A DNA stretch of 64,000 bases, taken from NCBI GenBank assembly GCA_910588205.1, contig CAJUQK010000005.1:1-64000 (forward strand). Reading direction: 5' to 3'. This document shows, in pieces, positions 1 to 7,435 of this stretch (position 1 is the first letter of the stretch; each line of letters opens with the position of its first letter). This DNA is from an uncultured Eggerthellaceae bacterium (GTDB taxonomy: Bacteria > Actinomycetota > Coriobacteriia > Coriobacteriales > Eggerthellaceae). Made by a program: the position numbers and the translations under genes. The notes below the pieces were generated by a model that was not told the origin of the DNA, did no database searches, and was given only the letters and a program-made list of their open reading frames with translations.

Positions 1-51
1 GCGACCTCCGCCTTGAGAGGGCGGCGTCCTAAACCGCTAGACGACGGAGCC
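1..51 (-). tRNA. tRNA-Glu (CTC), 3' part cut by window edge
   Basis: The reverse strand starts with GGCTCCGTCGTCTAGCGG at position 51. It shows a D-arm and an anticodon arm CCGCC-CTCTCAA-GGCGG, giving anticodon CTC (Glu). The variable and T arms and the acceptor 3' strand lie left of position 1. It is on the same strand as the tRNA-Gln just upstream, so the two are probably co-transcribed. Confidence 0.9.
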
Positions 52-107
52 ACATGTGCGTTCGCAAGTATACACTAAAGGCACGCTTGCAAAGCCGAGA
101 AGCTTGG

Positions 108-178
108 CTGGGGTGGAAGGAGTCGAACCCTCACATACGGCACCAGAAACCGCTGTCCTGCCATTAGACGACACCCCA
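108..178 (-). tRNA. tRNA-Gln (CTG)
   Basis: Complete cloverleaf on the reverse strand. Acceptor TGGGGTG (172-178) pairs with CACCCCA (109-115), with discriminator G at 108. The anticodon arm is GCGGT-TTCTGGT-GCCGT, giving anticodon CTG (Gln). The T-arm GGGTTCGACTCC is present. The 3' CCA is not encoded. It lies 57 bases upstream of tRNA-Glu in the same orientation. Confidence 0.93.
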
Positions 179-189
179 ACGCATTCCCT

Positions 190-217
190 GCGCCTGAGTG
201 CTGCTGCATTCAGGCGC
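190..217 (-). terminator. Hairpin between thiD and tRNA-Gln
   Basis: GCGCCTGA (190-197) and TCAGGCGC (210-217) form a perfect 8 bp stem with a 12-base loop just past the thiD stop. There is no T-run on the reverse strand after it. It may therefore be a weak terminator or a processing site between the thiamin operon and the tRNAs. Confidence 0.4.
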
Positions 218-250
218 GAATGAGTATGTTACGGATTTTGCATCCTCGCG

Positions 251-1078
251 TCAAGCATATTGCCACATATGGTTCAAGGGACCCGATCCGCTCCCCAGAT
301 CCAGCCCGAAAGCCAGGGCACCTTCGATGAAAGCCTTGGCCTTGCGGCACGCTTTCTCTACATCCAGCCCCTCCGCCAATCCGCAGGCGATAGCCGAGGA
401 GAGCGTGCAGCCGGTCCCATGGGTATTCGGATTCTGGATGCGGTCCCCACGCAGCCACATGATGGTGCCATCCGGCTGGAAGAGGAGATCGTTGCAGGTG
501 CGGGCGTCATCCAATCCGTGCCCCCCCTTGATGAGGATGGCAGGCGAATGGTGCGAACCCTCCGGCCGAGGGATGTCCCGTGCTATGACATGGGCTGCCC
601 TCACCACATCCTCAGGGGTATTGAGTGCCATGGCCGCCAGTGCCTCAGCTTCCGGCGCATTCGGCGTGATGACCTGCGCCAAGGGGAACAGCCGCTCTTC
701 CAGAGCCTGGATGGCATCAGTCTTGATGAGGGCAGAACCGCTGGTGGCCACCATGACCGGATCCACCACCACATGACGTGCCTTGTGACGCTGCAAAGCA
801 TCCGCGATCACCTCCACGATGGAGGCGGAGGAGACCATGCCGACCTTCACTGCATTGGGACGGACATCATCGAAGACAGCATCAAGCTGGTCGCGCACCA
901 TGTCAGGGGACACATCCTCGAAAGACCGCACACCCGTGGTGTTCTGCACCGTAATGGCCGTGATCACAGACGTGGCGAAGAGCTTATGGGCCTGGATGGT
1001 CTTGATATCCGCTTGGATGCCCGCGCCGCCGCTGGGATCAGACCCGGCGATGGTGAGGACCGAACGAAGGGTTGCCAT
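251..1078 (-). CDS. thiD: Hydroxymethylpyrimidine (phospho)kinase ThiD
   Basis: A 275-residue ribokinase-fold enzyme that phosphorylates HMP and HMP-P for thiamin synthesis or salvage in the cytosol. The N-terminal TIAGSDPSGGAGIQADIK motif, the central VVDPVMVATSG and the C-terminal NPNTHGTGCTLSSAIA ATP/anion-hole motif are diagnostic. The start at 1078 is preferred over an ATG 10 codons upstream because AGAGGAAGG precedes it and the longer form would overlap the preceding gene. It is the last gene of the thiM-thiE-hydrolase-thiD operon, all under the TPP riboswitch at 3.23-3.32 kb. Length is normal for the family. Confidence 0.95.
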   Translation of the reverse strand: MATLRSVLTIAGSDPSGGAGIQADIKTIQAHKLFATSVITAITVQNTTGVRSFEDVSPDMVRDQLDAVFDDVRPNAVKVGMVSSASIVEVIADALQRHKARHVVVDPVMVATSGSALIKTDAIQALEERLFPLAQVITPNAPEAEALAAMALNTPEDVVRAAHVIARDIPRPEGSHHSPAILIKGGHGLDDARTCNDLLFQPDGTIMWLRGDRIQNPNTHGTGCTLSSAIACGLAEGLDVEKACRKAKAFIEGALAFGLDLGSGSGPLNHMWQYA

Positions 1079-1100
1079 GGGAAACCTTCCTCTCATCCCC

Positions 1101-1697
1101 TCACGCACGAAGAGCGCTCAAGGCCTCTTCAGTGGTGATGGTCTTCGCCGCGTAGCACTTTTCCATATACTCCAGACCCTCTTGCTGATCTCCTATGAGG
1201 AAGGTCTCCGTAGCATCGGCCACCACGAAGAGCCGATAGTTGTTGAAGTACGCATCCGCAGCTGTATGCCTTACACAGATATTAGTGTCGAAGCCGCAGA
1301 GGATCAGCGTATCCACCCCCAGCTCATCCAAAAGCAGCCGGAGGGAGGTTTGGAAGAAGGCAGAGTAGCGACGCTTCTCGATGACGAAGTCCCCTTCACG
1401 CAGCTTCAGCTGCGGCGAGGTCTGGGATTCGGGGGCTCCGGCCAGGTTATGGTCTCCCCAAAGATCCAGTTCGCGGTCAAGCCCTTTGATATGAGCGTCA
1501 TTGGCGAAGATGACCGGAACACCCACCTCCCGGGCCGAATCGCAGATGCGAGCTGTGTTCAGTGTGGGCTCAAGGATACGTGCCGCCACGGGACTTGTCT
1601 CTGCATCTCCCAGCTCATCGATGACCAGAAGGGCACACCTCTTCAGATCGACCTCTTCCAGGCTAGCTTGGGCTGTCCTATGAGCATATCCAGGCAT
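1101..1697 (-). CDS. Isochorismatase-family cysteine hydrolase in the thiamin operon
   Basis: A 198-residue protein of the isochorismatase/nicotinamidase fold. The expected triad is visible as Asp27 (LLVIDELGD), Lys108 (VIEKRRYSAF) and Cys141 (CGFDTNICVRHTA), so it should be catalytically competent towards an amide or enol-ether bond. The start at 1697 has AGGAGGAGGA directly upstream. It lies between thiE and thiD with short gaps, inside the riboswitch-controlled unit. This suggests it acts on a thiamin breakdown or precursor compound rather than on nicotinamide, but that is inference. No metal-binding motif of classical nicotinamidases was identified with certainty. Confidence 0.8.
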   Translation of the reverse strand: MPGYAHRTAQASLEEVDLKRCALLVIDELGDAETSPVAARILEPTLNTARICDSAREVGVPVIFANDAHIKGLDRELDLWGDHNLAGAPESQTSPQLKLREGDFVIEKRRYSAFFQTSLRLLLDELGVDTLILCGFDTNICVRHTAADAYFNNYRLFVVADATETFLIGDQQEGLEYMEKCYAAKTITTEEALSALRA

Positions 1698-1710
1698 GGA
1701 TCCTCCTCCT

Positions 1711-2382
1711 TCACAAGCATTCGTCTACCGTGGCCCGCAAAGTGCGCGCCGCTTCTTCTACATCCGGGGCGGCGAAGAGGGCTGACACCACCGCCACCCC
1801 GCTGATACCTGTTCCCGCGAGACGCGGAACCTCCTTCACCCCGATGCCCCCGATGGCCACCACAGGGATCTGCACAGCATCGCAGATATCGCGAAGGGTG
1901 CTCAAGGCGACCAGGTCAGCATCTTGCTTCGTGGCCGTGTTGAAGACCGCCCCTACTCCCAGATAGCTTGCTCCCGCCGCTTCGGCGGCTTGGGCTTGAT
2001 CGACCGTTTGCACGGATACCCCCACGATGGCTTCTTCGCCCAGCTCTTTGCGAGCCTGAGCACAGGAGATATCCGACTGGCCCACATGAATGCCGTCTGC
2101 GCCGCTCATCTTCACGGCTTCCAGGTCATCGTTCACCACGAGGGGCACATTCGTCACCCGACAGACCGAACCCAACGACCGAGCCGTGCGCGCCAGATCC
2201 AGGGAAGACTTCCCCTTCTCACGCAGCTGCACGAAGGTAGCTCCTCCCACGAGAGCTTCCGCTACCACCGAAGCCAGGCTGCGCCGCTTGAGCCAGCGAG
2301 GATCGGTCACAGCATAGAGCCTGCACGCAGAACGGATATCTGACGCAGTCCACGTTCGATAGATATGCCGTGGTAGGCCCAT
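1711..2382 (-). CDS. thiE: Thiamin-phosphate synthase ThiE
   Basis: A 223-residue TIM-barrel enzyme that joins HMP-PP and thiazole phosphate. Characteristic segments in order are LYAVTDPRW near residue 22, GGATFVQLREK, LVVNDDLEAVKMSGADGIHVGQSD, VGVSVQTVDQAQ, YLGVGAVFNTATK and VVAIGGIGVKEV. It starts 8 bases after the thiM stop with AGGGAGGA as ribosome binding site inside the thiM 3' end, so it is translationally close to thiM. The N-terminus is slightly longer than the minimal family. Confidence 0.95.
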   Translation of the reverse strand: MGLPRHIYRTWTASDIRSACRLYAVTDPRWLKRRSLASVVAEALVGGATFVQLREKGKSSLDLARTARSLGSVCRVTNVPLVVNDDLEAVKMSGADGIHVGQSDISCAQARKELGEEAIVGVSVQTVDQAQAAEAAGASYLGVGAVFNTATKQDADLVALSTLRDICDAVQIPVVAIGGIGVKEVPRLAGTGISGVAVVSALFAAPDVEEAARTLRATVDECL

Positions 2383-2390
2383 GATCCTCC

Positions 2391-3224
2391 CTACACCTGC
2401 AAGACCTTCGCGCGCTCTTCCAGCGCCTCAAGGGTCAGACCGAAGAGCGCGTCCATCAGGTATACGCGAAAAGAACCGCTGCCATCAACCGCTGACATAC
2501 GTGCGGCAGCCTGCTCCCCCGCCACCCCCATGGCCGTCACAGCGGCAAGGACCGCTTCAAGGGGAGCATCAGAGCGTGCACCCGCGAAGGCACCGAGCAA
2601 TGCTGAGAGCATGCATCCGGTACCGGTGATCCTGCCCATGAGCGCGCACCCATTGCGAATAGCGAAGGCGTGGGATGCATCAGCTACCACATCTATGGCC
2701 CCCGTGATAGCCACAACGGCTCCCGTGCGCACAGAGAGTTCCCGAGCGAAGGCAGCGCTGGCGGAAAGGTTCTCCTCCGTCACGGCATCGGAGGGATCAG
2801 CGTCCACCCCTCGCGTGGACGCGCTGGCTCCGGCCAAGGCCTTCACCTCGGACATATTGCCCCTGAGAACACTGATGCCATAGCCCTCCAGCAGCGCTGA
2901 GGCCGTACGGGTGCGCAGCTGGCTGGCGCCGGCACCCACAGGGTCCAGCACGATAGGATGCCCCAGTTCTTCCGCCTTCGCTGCCGCACCATGCATGGCT
3001 GCTATGGTCTGCTGGTTGAGGGTACCGATATTCAGCACAAGGGCGCTGCATAGGGCAGTGATGTCCTCCACATCCTGAGACTCATCGCTCATGATGGGAG
3101 ATGCCCCCAAAGCCAGAAGCGCGTTGGCACAGTCGTTCACCGTCACGTAGTTGGTGATGCAATGGACGAGCGGGGTGGATTCGCGGACGCTGCTGAGCGC
3201 ACGTCCTAAGGCAAATGGTTCCAT
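2391..3224 (-). CDS. thiM: Hydroxyethylthiazole kinase ThiM
   Basis: A 277-residue kinase salvaging the thiazole moiety of thiamin. Recognised by PLVHCITNYVTVNDCANALLALGASPIMSDE near the N-terminus, VLDPVGAGAS in the middle and GTGCMLSALLGAF near the C-terminus. The ATG at 3224 is the true start: the upstream in-frame extension would be translated from the TPP riboswitch aptamer itself. GGGAG lies just before the ATG and belongs to the 3' side of the riboswitch, consistent with translational control. With ThiE and ThiD this forms a salvage set. thiC and thiG are not in the window. Confidence 0.95.
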   Translation of the reverse strand: MEPFALGRALSSVRESTPLVHCITNYVTVNDCANALLALGASPIMSDESQDVEDITALCSALVLNIGTLNQQTIAAMHGAAAKAEELGHPIVLDPVGAGASQLRTRTASALLEGYGISVLRGNMSEVKALAGASASTRGVDADPSDAVTEENLSASAAFARELSVRTGAVVAITGAIDVVADASHAFAIRNGCALMGRITGTGCMLSALLGAFAGARSDAPLEAVLAAVTAMGVAGEQAAARMSAVDGSGSFRVYLMDALFGLTLEALEERAKVLQV

Positions 3225-3225
3225 A

Positions 3226-3316
3226 CGTCTCCCTTCGTTGGCATTATCCACATCAGGTTGAAGGGTCGGGACGGGCACGTCCCCTCTCAGCCCGCTGCCT
3301 GCGAGCTCCCCTGCAG
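3226..3316 (-). promoter_or_regulatory. TPP riboswitch (THI element) upstream of thiM
   Basis: The reverse strand carries the conserved THI-box signatures in order: GGGGAGC near 3311, CTGAGAGGG near 3285, the P4/P5 segment with ACCCTTCAACCTGAT near 3255, and GGATAATGCCAACGAAGGGA at about 3233-3250. It fills most of the 98-base gap between the thiamin pyrophosphokinase stop and the thiM start. The terminal GGGAG doubles as the thiM ribosome binding site, so TPP binding should hide it and reduce translation. Confidence 0.93.
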
Positions 3317-3322
3317 GTGCGA

Positions 3323-3949
3323 TTATAGCGGATAGAAGATGACGAGGGTGCCCGATTCCACGCCGATCATGACCGCTTCGCCCATCAGCTCATTGGAGAG
3401 GCCCCACGTGGTGCGGTTGGTGAGGACGGCATCATCCAGCTCCCATTTCAGGCCACGCTCGAAGACACCCGTGCATTCAGCGTCCATGGCGAACACGGAT
3501 ACGGTCCCCTCTTCCCGAGCAGGGGCTTCGAAGATATCCGGTCCTGTCAGGTAGATGAGGGCCGTCTCATCCCCGATGACGTTCACCTTGAGCCCCCGTT
3601 CGCTGAAGAGCGTGAAGAGCTGCAGATTCGCCAGGGTGTGATCGAGGCGACCCCCCAGGGCACCGAAGATGAAGATCTCTTCCGCCCGGAGGGTCTTCGC
3701 TCGCTCTAAGGCCAGCTCCATGTCGGACTTGTCCTTGTCAGGGGAGAATCGGATCACCCGCATGCCCTTGGGGATGTAGCCCAGAGAATCGAAATCCCCC
3801 AAAGCCGCATCCGGCTTGCGCCCGATGGCTTCCAGGCTTGCCAAGCCGCCATCCACAGCGATGACCTGATCGAACGCTCCCGCCGCATCCATTCGCAAGA
3901 ACTCCTCGCGGTTGAAATCAGAGGCTCCGATCAAGGCGAGTGTCTTCAC
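3323..3949 (-). CDS. Thiamin pyrophosphokinase
   Basis: A 208-residue enzyme that converts thiamin to thiamin diphosphate, the ligand sensed by the riboswitch immediately downstream. Family motifs seen are AVDGGLASLEAIGRKPDAALGDFDSL (acidic metal site), FSPDKDKSDMELALE, and FGALGGRLDHTLANL. The stop lies 7 bases before the thiM riboswitch, so the gene is on the same strand but has its own promoter, in the short gap shared with the divergent RNase P RNA gene. Complete and of normal length. Confidence 0.93.
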   Translation of the reverse strand: MKTLALIGASDFNREEFLRMDAAGAFDQVIAVDGGLASLEAIGRKPDAALGDFDSLGYIPKGMRVIRFSPDKDKSDMELALERAKTLRAEEIFIFGALGGRLDHTLANLQLFTLFSERGLKVNVIGDETALIYLTGPDIFEAPAREEGTVSVFAMDAECTGVFERGLKWELDDAVLTNRTTWGLSNELMGEAVMIGVESGTLVIFYPL

Positions 3950-3996
3950 GGCTTCAAGGCTCCTTGGGATCAGCGAGAGGACTGGGTTCGGTCTGC

Positions 3997-4002
3997 TAGA
4001 AT
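3997..4002 (+). promoter_or_regulatory. Probable -10 box of rnpB
   Basis: TAGAAT preceded by TGC (extended -10 like), about 10 bases before the first paired base of RNase P RNA. No convincing -35 box is seen at 17-base spacing. Confidence 0.5.
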
Positions 4003-4010
4003 ACCACGCC

Positions 4011-4350
4011 GGAGCGGGCTAGACGACCGCAGGCCCTTCAGGGCATGAGGAAAGTCCGGGCTCCCTAGGGCAAGATGCCAGCTAACGGCTGGGCGGGGTA
4101 ACCCGACGGATAGCGCCACAGAAAAGAAGACTCCCCTGTGCGAACAGGAGAAAAGCTGAAACGGTGCGGTAAGAGCGCACCAGCGCGTTGGTAACAACGC
4201 GGCTTGGCAAGCCCCATCTGGAGCAAGCGCGAATAGGGATGCGACACGGTGGCCCGCCGTGCATCCGGGTTGCGTGCTGGAGGCCTGGGGTGACCCAGGC
4301 CCTAGATAAATGGTCGTCCTCGACAGAACCCGGCTTACCGGCCCGCTCCC
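4011..4350 (+). ncRNA. rnpB: RNase P RNA (bacterial type A)
   Basis: Catalytic RNA that removes tRNA 5' leaders. Universal segments are visible: GAGGAAAGTCCGGGCTCC near 4048, GCCACAGAAAAG near 4116, AGGGTAAGAG-like GGTGCGGTAAGAGCGCACC near 4164, GGCAAGCCCCAT near 4207 and AGATAAATGGTCGTC with ACAGAACCCGGCTTA near 4305-4337. The ends pair: GAGCGGGC (4012-4019) with GCCCGCTC (4341-4348). Length about 340, normal for type A. The last 15 or so bases overlap the 3' end of the convergent MFS gene. Confidence 0.96.
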
Positions 4351-5606
4351 TCTTTCGCCACCCCCTCCTTGCGAGCAGTTCGCCCTAACAGGAAGACCAA
4401 AGCCACGGCCACCAGAATGAAGGCCGCTACCCCGGCGAACATGGCGCCGAAGCCCGTGACATCCACCAACGTACCCCAGACGAAGCCCGTGATAGTGAGA
4501 CCTGCGGTAGCCGCCATGGAGATACGCGAATAGATCTTCGCATAATCCCGCAAGCCGAACGCGTGGCGCGTGAAGATAGGGAGCATCACATTCGCCACCC
4601 CGTAGTACACTCCGAAGGCGAAAGCTCCCGCATAGAACAGGATGAGACTCTCTCCTCCGAAGGCCAAGCAGGCTATCCCCACCGCCCCCAAACCCACTGC
4701 CACCATGGCGCTGGGATAAGGATGACGCTCGCCAACCCCTCCCAAGATCACCTTGGAGATGGTCTGCCCTGCCATGGCCGCCGAGGATGCCGTAGCCCCG
4801 AGGAGCGGGAAGACAGCCGAAAGGCTCAGGGATGCCGCATAGCTGGGAACCACGTAGTAGACATACATCCCGAAGTTCAACAGGAAGGCGATCCCCAAGA
4901 TGATCAGGAAGGAGGGCATCCGCTGCGCCTTCCCCGCCGTGATACCCGTGGCCTCATAGGCCGCATCCACCTTGGCTTCGCTCATCCCCTCAGCGGCATC
5001 CAAGCCCACCGGCAGTTGATGCCTATCCTCAGGGGATGAAGCCATGCAGAAGAGGGTGAAGGGCAGCGTGACCAAGCTCAAGGCCCCGAACACCAAATAG
5101 GTTGCCGACCACCCGATGGCTTGGATCAGCGCGCCGCCCACCGTGCTCCACACCACGCCGCCTATCCCGGTGAACGCCATGATGAGCCCTACGTAGAACC
5201 CGGCGCGCTTCGCGAACCAGCGGTTCACCAGCGTAGAGGGAGCTATGTAGAGCAGAAGGGACACCGGTGCTCCCATGAGGAACGCACCCACGAAGTACAT
5301 CCAGAGGGAATCTGTGAACGAGAGCCAGACGAACACGAGTGCACAGAGGATAACCGCCCCCGAGAGGCACGCGCGGGCATCCAAACGCGTGATGAGCCTT
5401 CCCATGAAGGCCATGAACACGAAGCATGAGGCCGCGATGATGGAAGCGTAATAGCTCACCACGCCCACTCCGGCCCCGATATGCTCGGCCACGGCGCTAT
5501 AGAAGATCCCCTGACAGGAGAGCCCGAGGGACAGGGGCATGAAGCTGGTGAGCACCAGGGTGAATACGACCAGATAGCCGAAAGGAACTGAATGGCGCTT
5601 TGCCAT
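4335..5606 (-). CDS. MFS transporter (OFA-like), end of Mo-oxidoreductase gene cluster
   Basis: A 423-residue major facilitator with about 12 hydrophobic helices, a central charged loop near residues 195-235 and the helix 2-3 loop GRLITRLDARACL typical of the superfamily. Its overall look is of the oxalate/formate antiporter type common in Eggerthellaceae, which carries small carboxylates or aromatic acids. The start at 5606 has CAGGAGG upstream; the longer in-frame form is unlikely. It is the last gene of a same-strand series starting with the Mo oxidoreductase. Its stop codon lies inside the 3' end of rnpB. Confidence 0.88.
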   Translation of the reverse strand: MAKRHSVPFGYLVVFTLVLTSFMPLSLGLSCQGIFYSAVAEHIGAGVGVVSYYASIIAASCFVFMAFMGRLITRLDARACLSGAVILCALVFVWLSFTDSLWMYFVGAFLMGAPVSLLLYIAPSTLVNRWFAKRAGFYVGLIMAFTGIGGVVWSTVGGALIQAIGWSATYLVFGALSLVTLPFTLFCMASSPEDRHQLPVGLDAAEGMSEAKVDAAYEATGITAGKAQRMPSFLIILGIAFLLNFGMYVYYVVPSYAASLSLSAVFPLLGATASSAAMAGQTISKVILGGVGERHPYPSAMVAVGLGAVGIACLAFGGESLILFYAGAFAFGVYYGVANVMLPIFTRHAFGLRDYAKIYSRISMAATAGLTITGFVWGTLVDVTGFGAMFAGVAAFILVAVALVFLLGRTARKEGVAKEGAGR

Positions 5607-5714
5607 AGATATACCTCCTGAGGACAGGATCGCGATGATGAAAGGGGCTACGGGGACGCACTGCTCCGAGCGCATCCCCGTAGGATGCGGATGATTCGCC
5701 TTAGGAAGGCAAGA

Positions 5715-6980
5715 TCAGAAGATCACCAACAGGTATGCGGTGGCGATGATCACGCTCACCACCATGATAGGGAAGCCGTACTTCGTGAAGCCCATGAAGG
5801 AGATGTCGTACCCCTCCTTACCGGCTATCCCTAAGAGCACCACATTGGCTGATGCTCCCACCAGCGTGCCATTACCGCCCAGGCATGCACCCAAGGATAT
5901 GGCCCACCACAGGGGGAACACATCGATACCTGTTTGGGACATGACCGTGATGATGGGGATCATGGTGGCCACGAAGGGGATGTTATCCAGAATGGCAGAG
6001 AGGATGGCCGAGGCCCACAGCAGCGCCAGCATGAGCAATACCACGTCTCCCCCGGTAACGGAGACGAGCCACTGGCCGATCATGGTGATGACACCAGTAT
6101 GTTCCATAGCCCCAACCACGATGAAGAGTCCTAGGAAGAACCCGATGGTGCCCCACTCGACCCCTTCGATAGCCACTTCCAGATCACACCGGGAGATGAG
6201 CAACATGATGGCAGCGGCCGTGAGCGCGATGACCGAGGATTCCAGGCCCAGCACCCCGTGCATCATGAAGGCGATGGTGACCAGCGCGATCATGACCAGG
6301 CTCTTATTGAACAGAGACTTATCCTTGATGGCCTCTTGCTCTGAGAGCGCCATGACCTCCTGCACATCCTTCTCGGCCACCTTCAGGTTGCGGCCGAAGA
6401 GGAACTTGAAGATGATGATCGCCACCGCCAGGATGATGACCACCACCGGCGCATCATAGATGATGAAGTCGAAGAAGGTGAGGTTGGCCGCAGACCCTAT
6501 CATGATGTTCGGCGGGTCCCCGATCAAGGTGGCCGTGCCGCCTATGTTGGAAGCGAGGATCTCAGCGATCAGATACGGTACCGGGTTTATCTTCAGCGTC
6601 CGGCAGAGCATGATGGTCATGGGCCCGATGAGCAAGATGGTGGTCACGTTATCCAACAGTGCCGAGAAGACGGCTGTGATGATGACGAAGGCCACCATGA
6701 TGAGCCACGGCTTGCCCTTGCAGAGCTTCGCCGACTTGATGGCCACGTATTCGAAGAGCCCAGACTGACGCACCACAGCCACGAACATCATCATGCCACA
6801 GAGCACGCCGAGCGTATTGAAATCGATGGATTCCATGCTCGTATCGAAGTCGACCACCCCGATGATGATGAGGGCCACCGCGCCGAGTAGCGCCGCCAGC
6901 GCCCGATGGATCCTCTCCGAGACCACCAGTGCCATGACGATGACGAACACGACTACAGAGACTATCTGAATGGTATCCAC
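5715..6980 (-). CDS. ArsB/NhaD-type ion transporter
   Basis: A 421-residue integral membrane protein of the ion transporter superfamily (ArsB, NhaD, P-protein). Recognised by two-fold related motifs: ALLDNVTTILLIGPMTIM near residue 100, NIGGTATLIGDPPNIMIG near residue 140 and AILDNIPFVATMIPI with GGNGTLVGASANVV in the C-terminal half. The GTG at 6980 is chosen because GGGGAGAG lies 5 bases upstream; an ATG 16 codons further up has no such site. It is the second of three transporters downstream of the Mo oxidoreductase. Substrate is not deducible: arsenite, Na+/H+ or organic anions are all possible. Confidence 0.85.
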   Translation of the reverse strand: MDTIQIVSVVVFVIVMALVVSERIHRALAALLGAVALIIIGVVDFDTSMESIDFNTLGVLCGMMMFVAVVRQSGLFEYVAIKSAKLCKGKPWLIMVAFVIITAVFSALLDNVTTILLIGPMTIMLCRTLKINPVPYLIAEILASNIGGTATLIGDPPNIMIGSAANLTFFDFIIYDAPVVVIILAVAIIIFKFLFGRNLKVAEKDVQEVMALSEQEAIKDKSLFNKSLVMIALVTIAFMMHGVLGLESSVIALTAAAIMLLISRCDLEVAIEGVEWGTIGFFLGLFIVVGAMEHTGVITMIGQWLVSVTGGDVVLLMLALLWASAILSAILDNIPFVATMIPIITVMSQTGIDVFPLWWAISLGACLGGNGTLVGASANVVLLGIAGKEGYDISFMGFTKYGFPIMVVSVIIATAYLLVIF

Positions 6981-7122
6981 TTCTCTCCCCTTGCATCCCT
7001 CGCTGCTCTTCGAAGAGCAGCGATCCATTGCCGCCTGCTACAACAGTGGTCCTGCATCAGGCAGCACTGAAGCGCTGCGCTACGAACCTGCTCCGAAGGT
7101 CCTCCGCTTACGATATCCTACC

Positions 7123-7317
7123 TCAGCGCCGCTTCCTCTTGGCCTTTTCCTGCCTGCGAAACTCGTCCATGCGCTTATCGTATCGTTCGAAATACTCAGA
7201 GCGCTGCTCCTCCTTGGACTTCCCATGAGTCCGCATGCGGGCAGTAACGGGAACCAAGATGAGGAATACGACACCCACGAAGATCAGCCCAATGGCTCCA
7301 GCACCCACGAGCTCCAT
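7123..7317 (-). CDS. Small single-span membrane protein
   Basis: A 64-residue protein with one N-terminal membrane helix (about residues 5-27) and a highly charged Lys/Arg/Glu-rich tail. AAAGGAGG precedes the ATG at 7317 at good spacing. It lies between the DASS and ArsB-like transporter genes on the same strand, so it may be an accessory subunit of one of them. No family recognised. Confidence 0.65.
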   Translation of the reverse strand: MELVGAGAIGLIFVGVVFLILVPVTARMRTHGKSKEEQRSEYFERYDKRMDEFRRQEKAKRKRR

Positions 7318-7435
7318 GGCACACCTCCTTTGAGGATGAGGCTTTGAGGAAGGCGGCTGTCGGACCGATCGAAGATCCGGCAGCCGCCGCAAGAAAGCAG
7401 GACGAATGACGCTTGAAAACTGAACGCCGACCGCC

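Noticed and set aside
260..1138. Forward frame of 292 codons over thiD
   Set aside because: Antisense shadow; the reverse frame is a clear ThiD.
3970..4264. Short reverse frames within 3970-4264
   Set aside because: They lie within RNase P RNA and have no family features.
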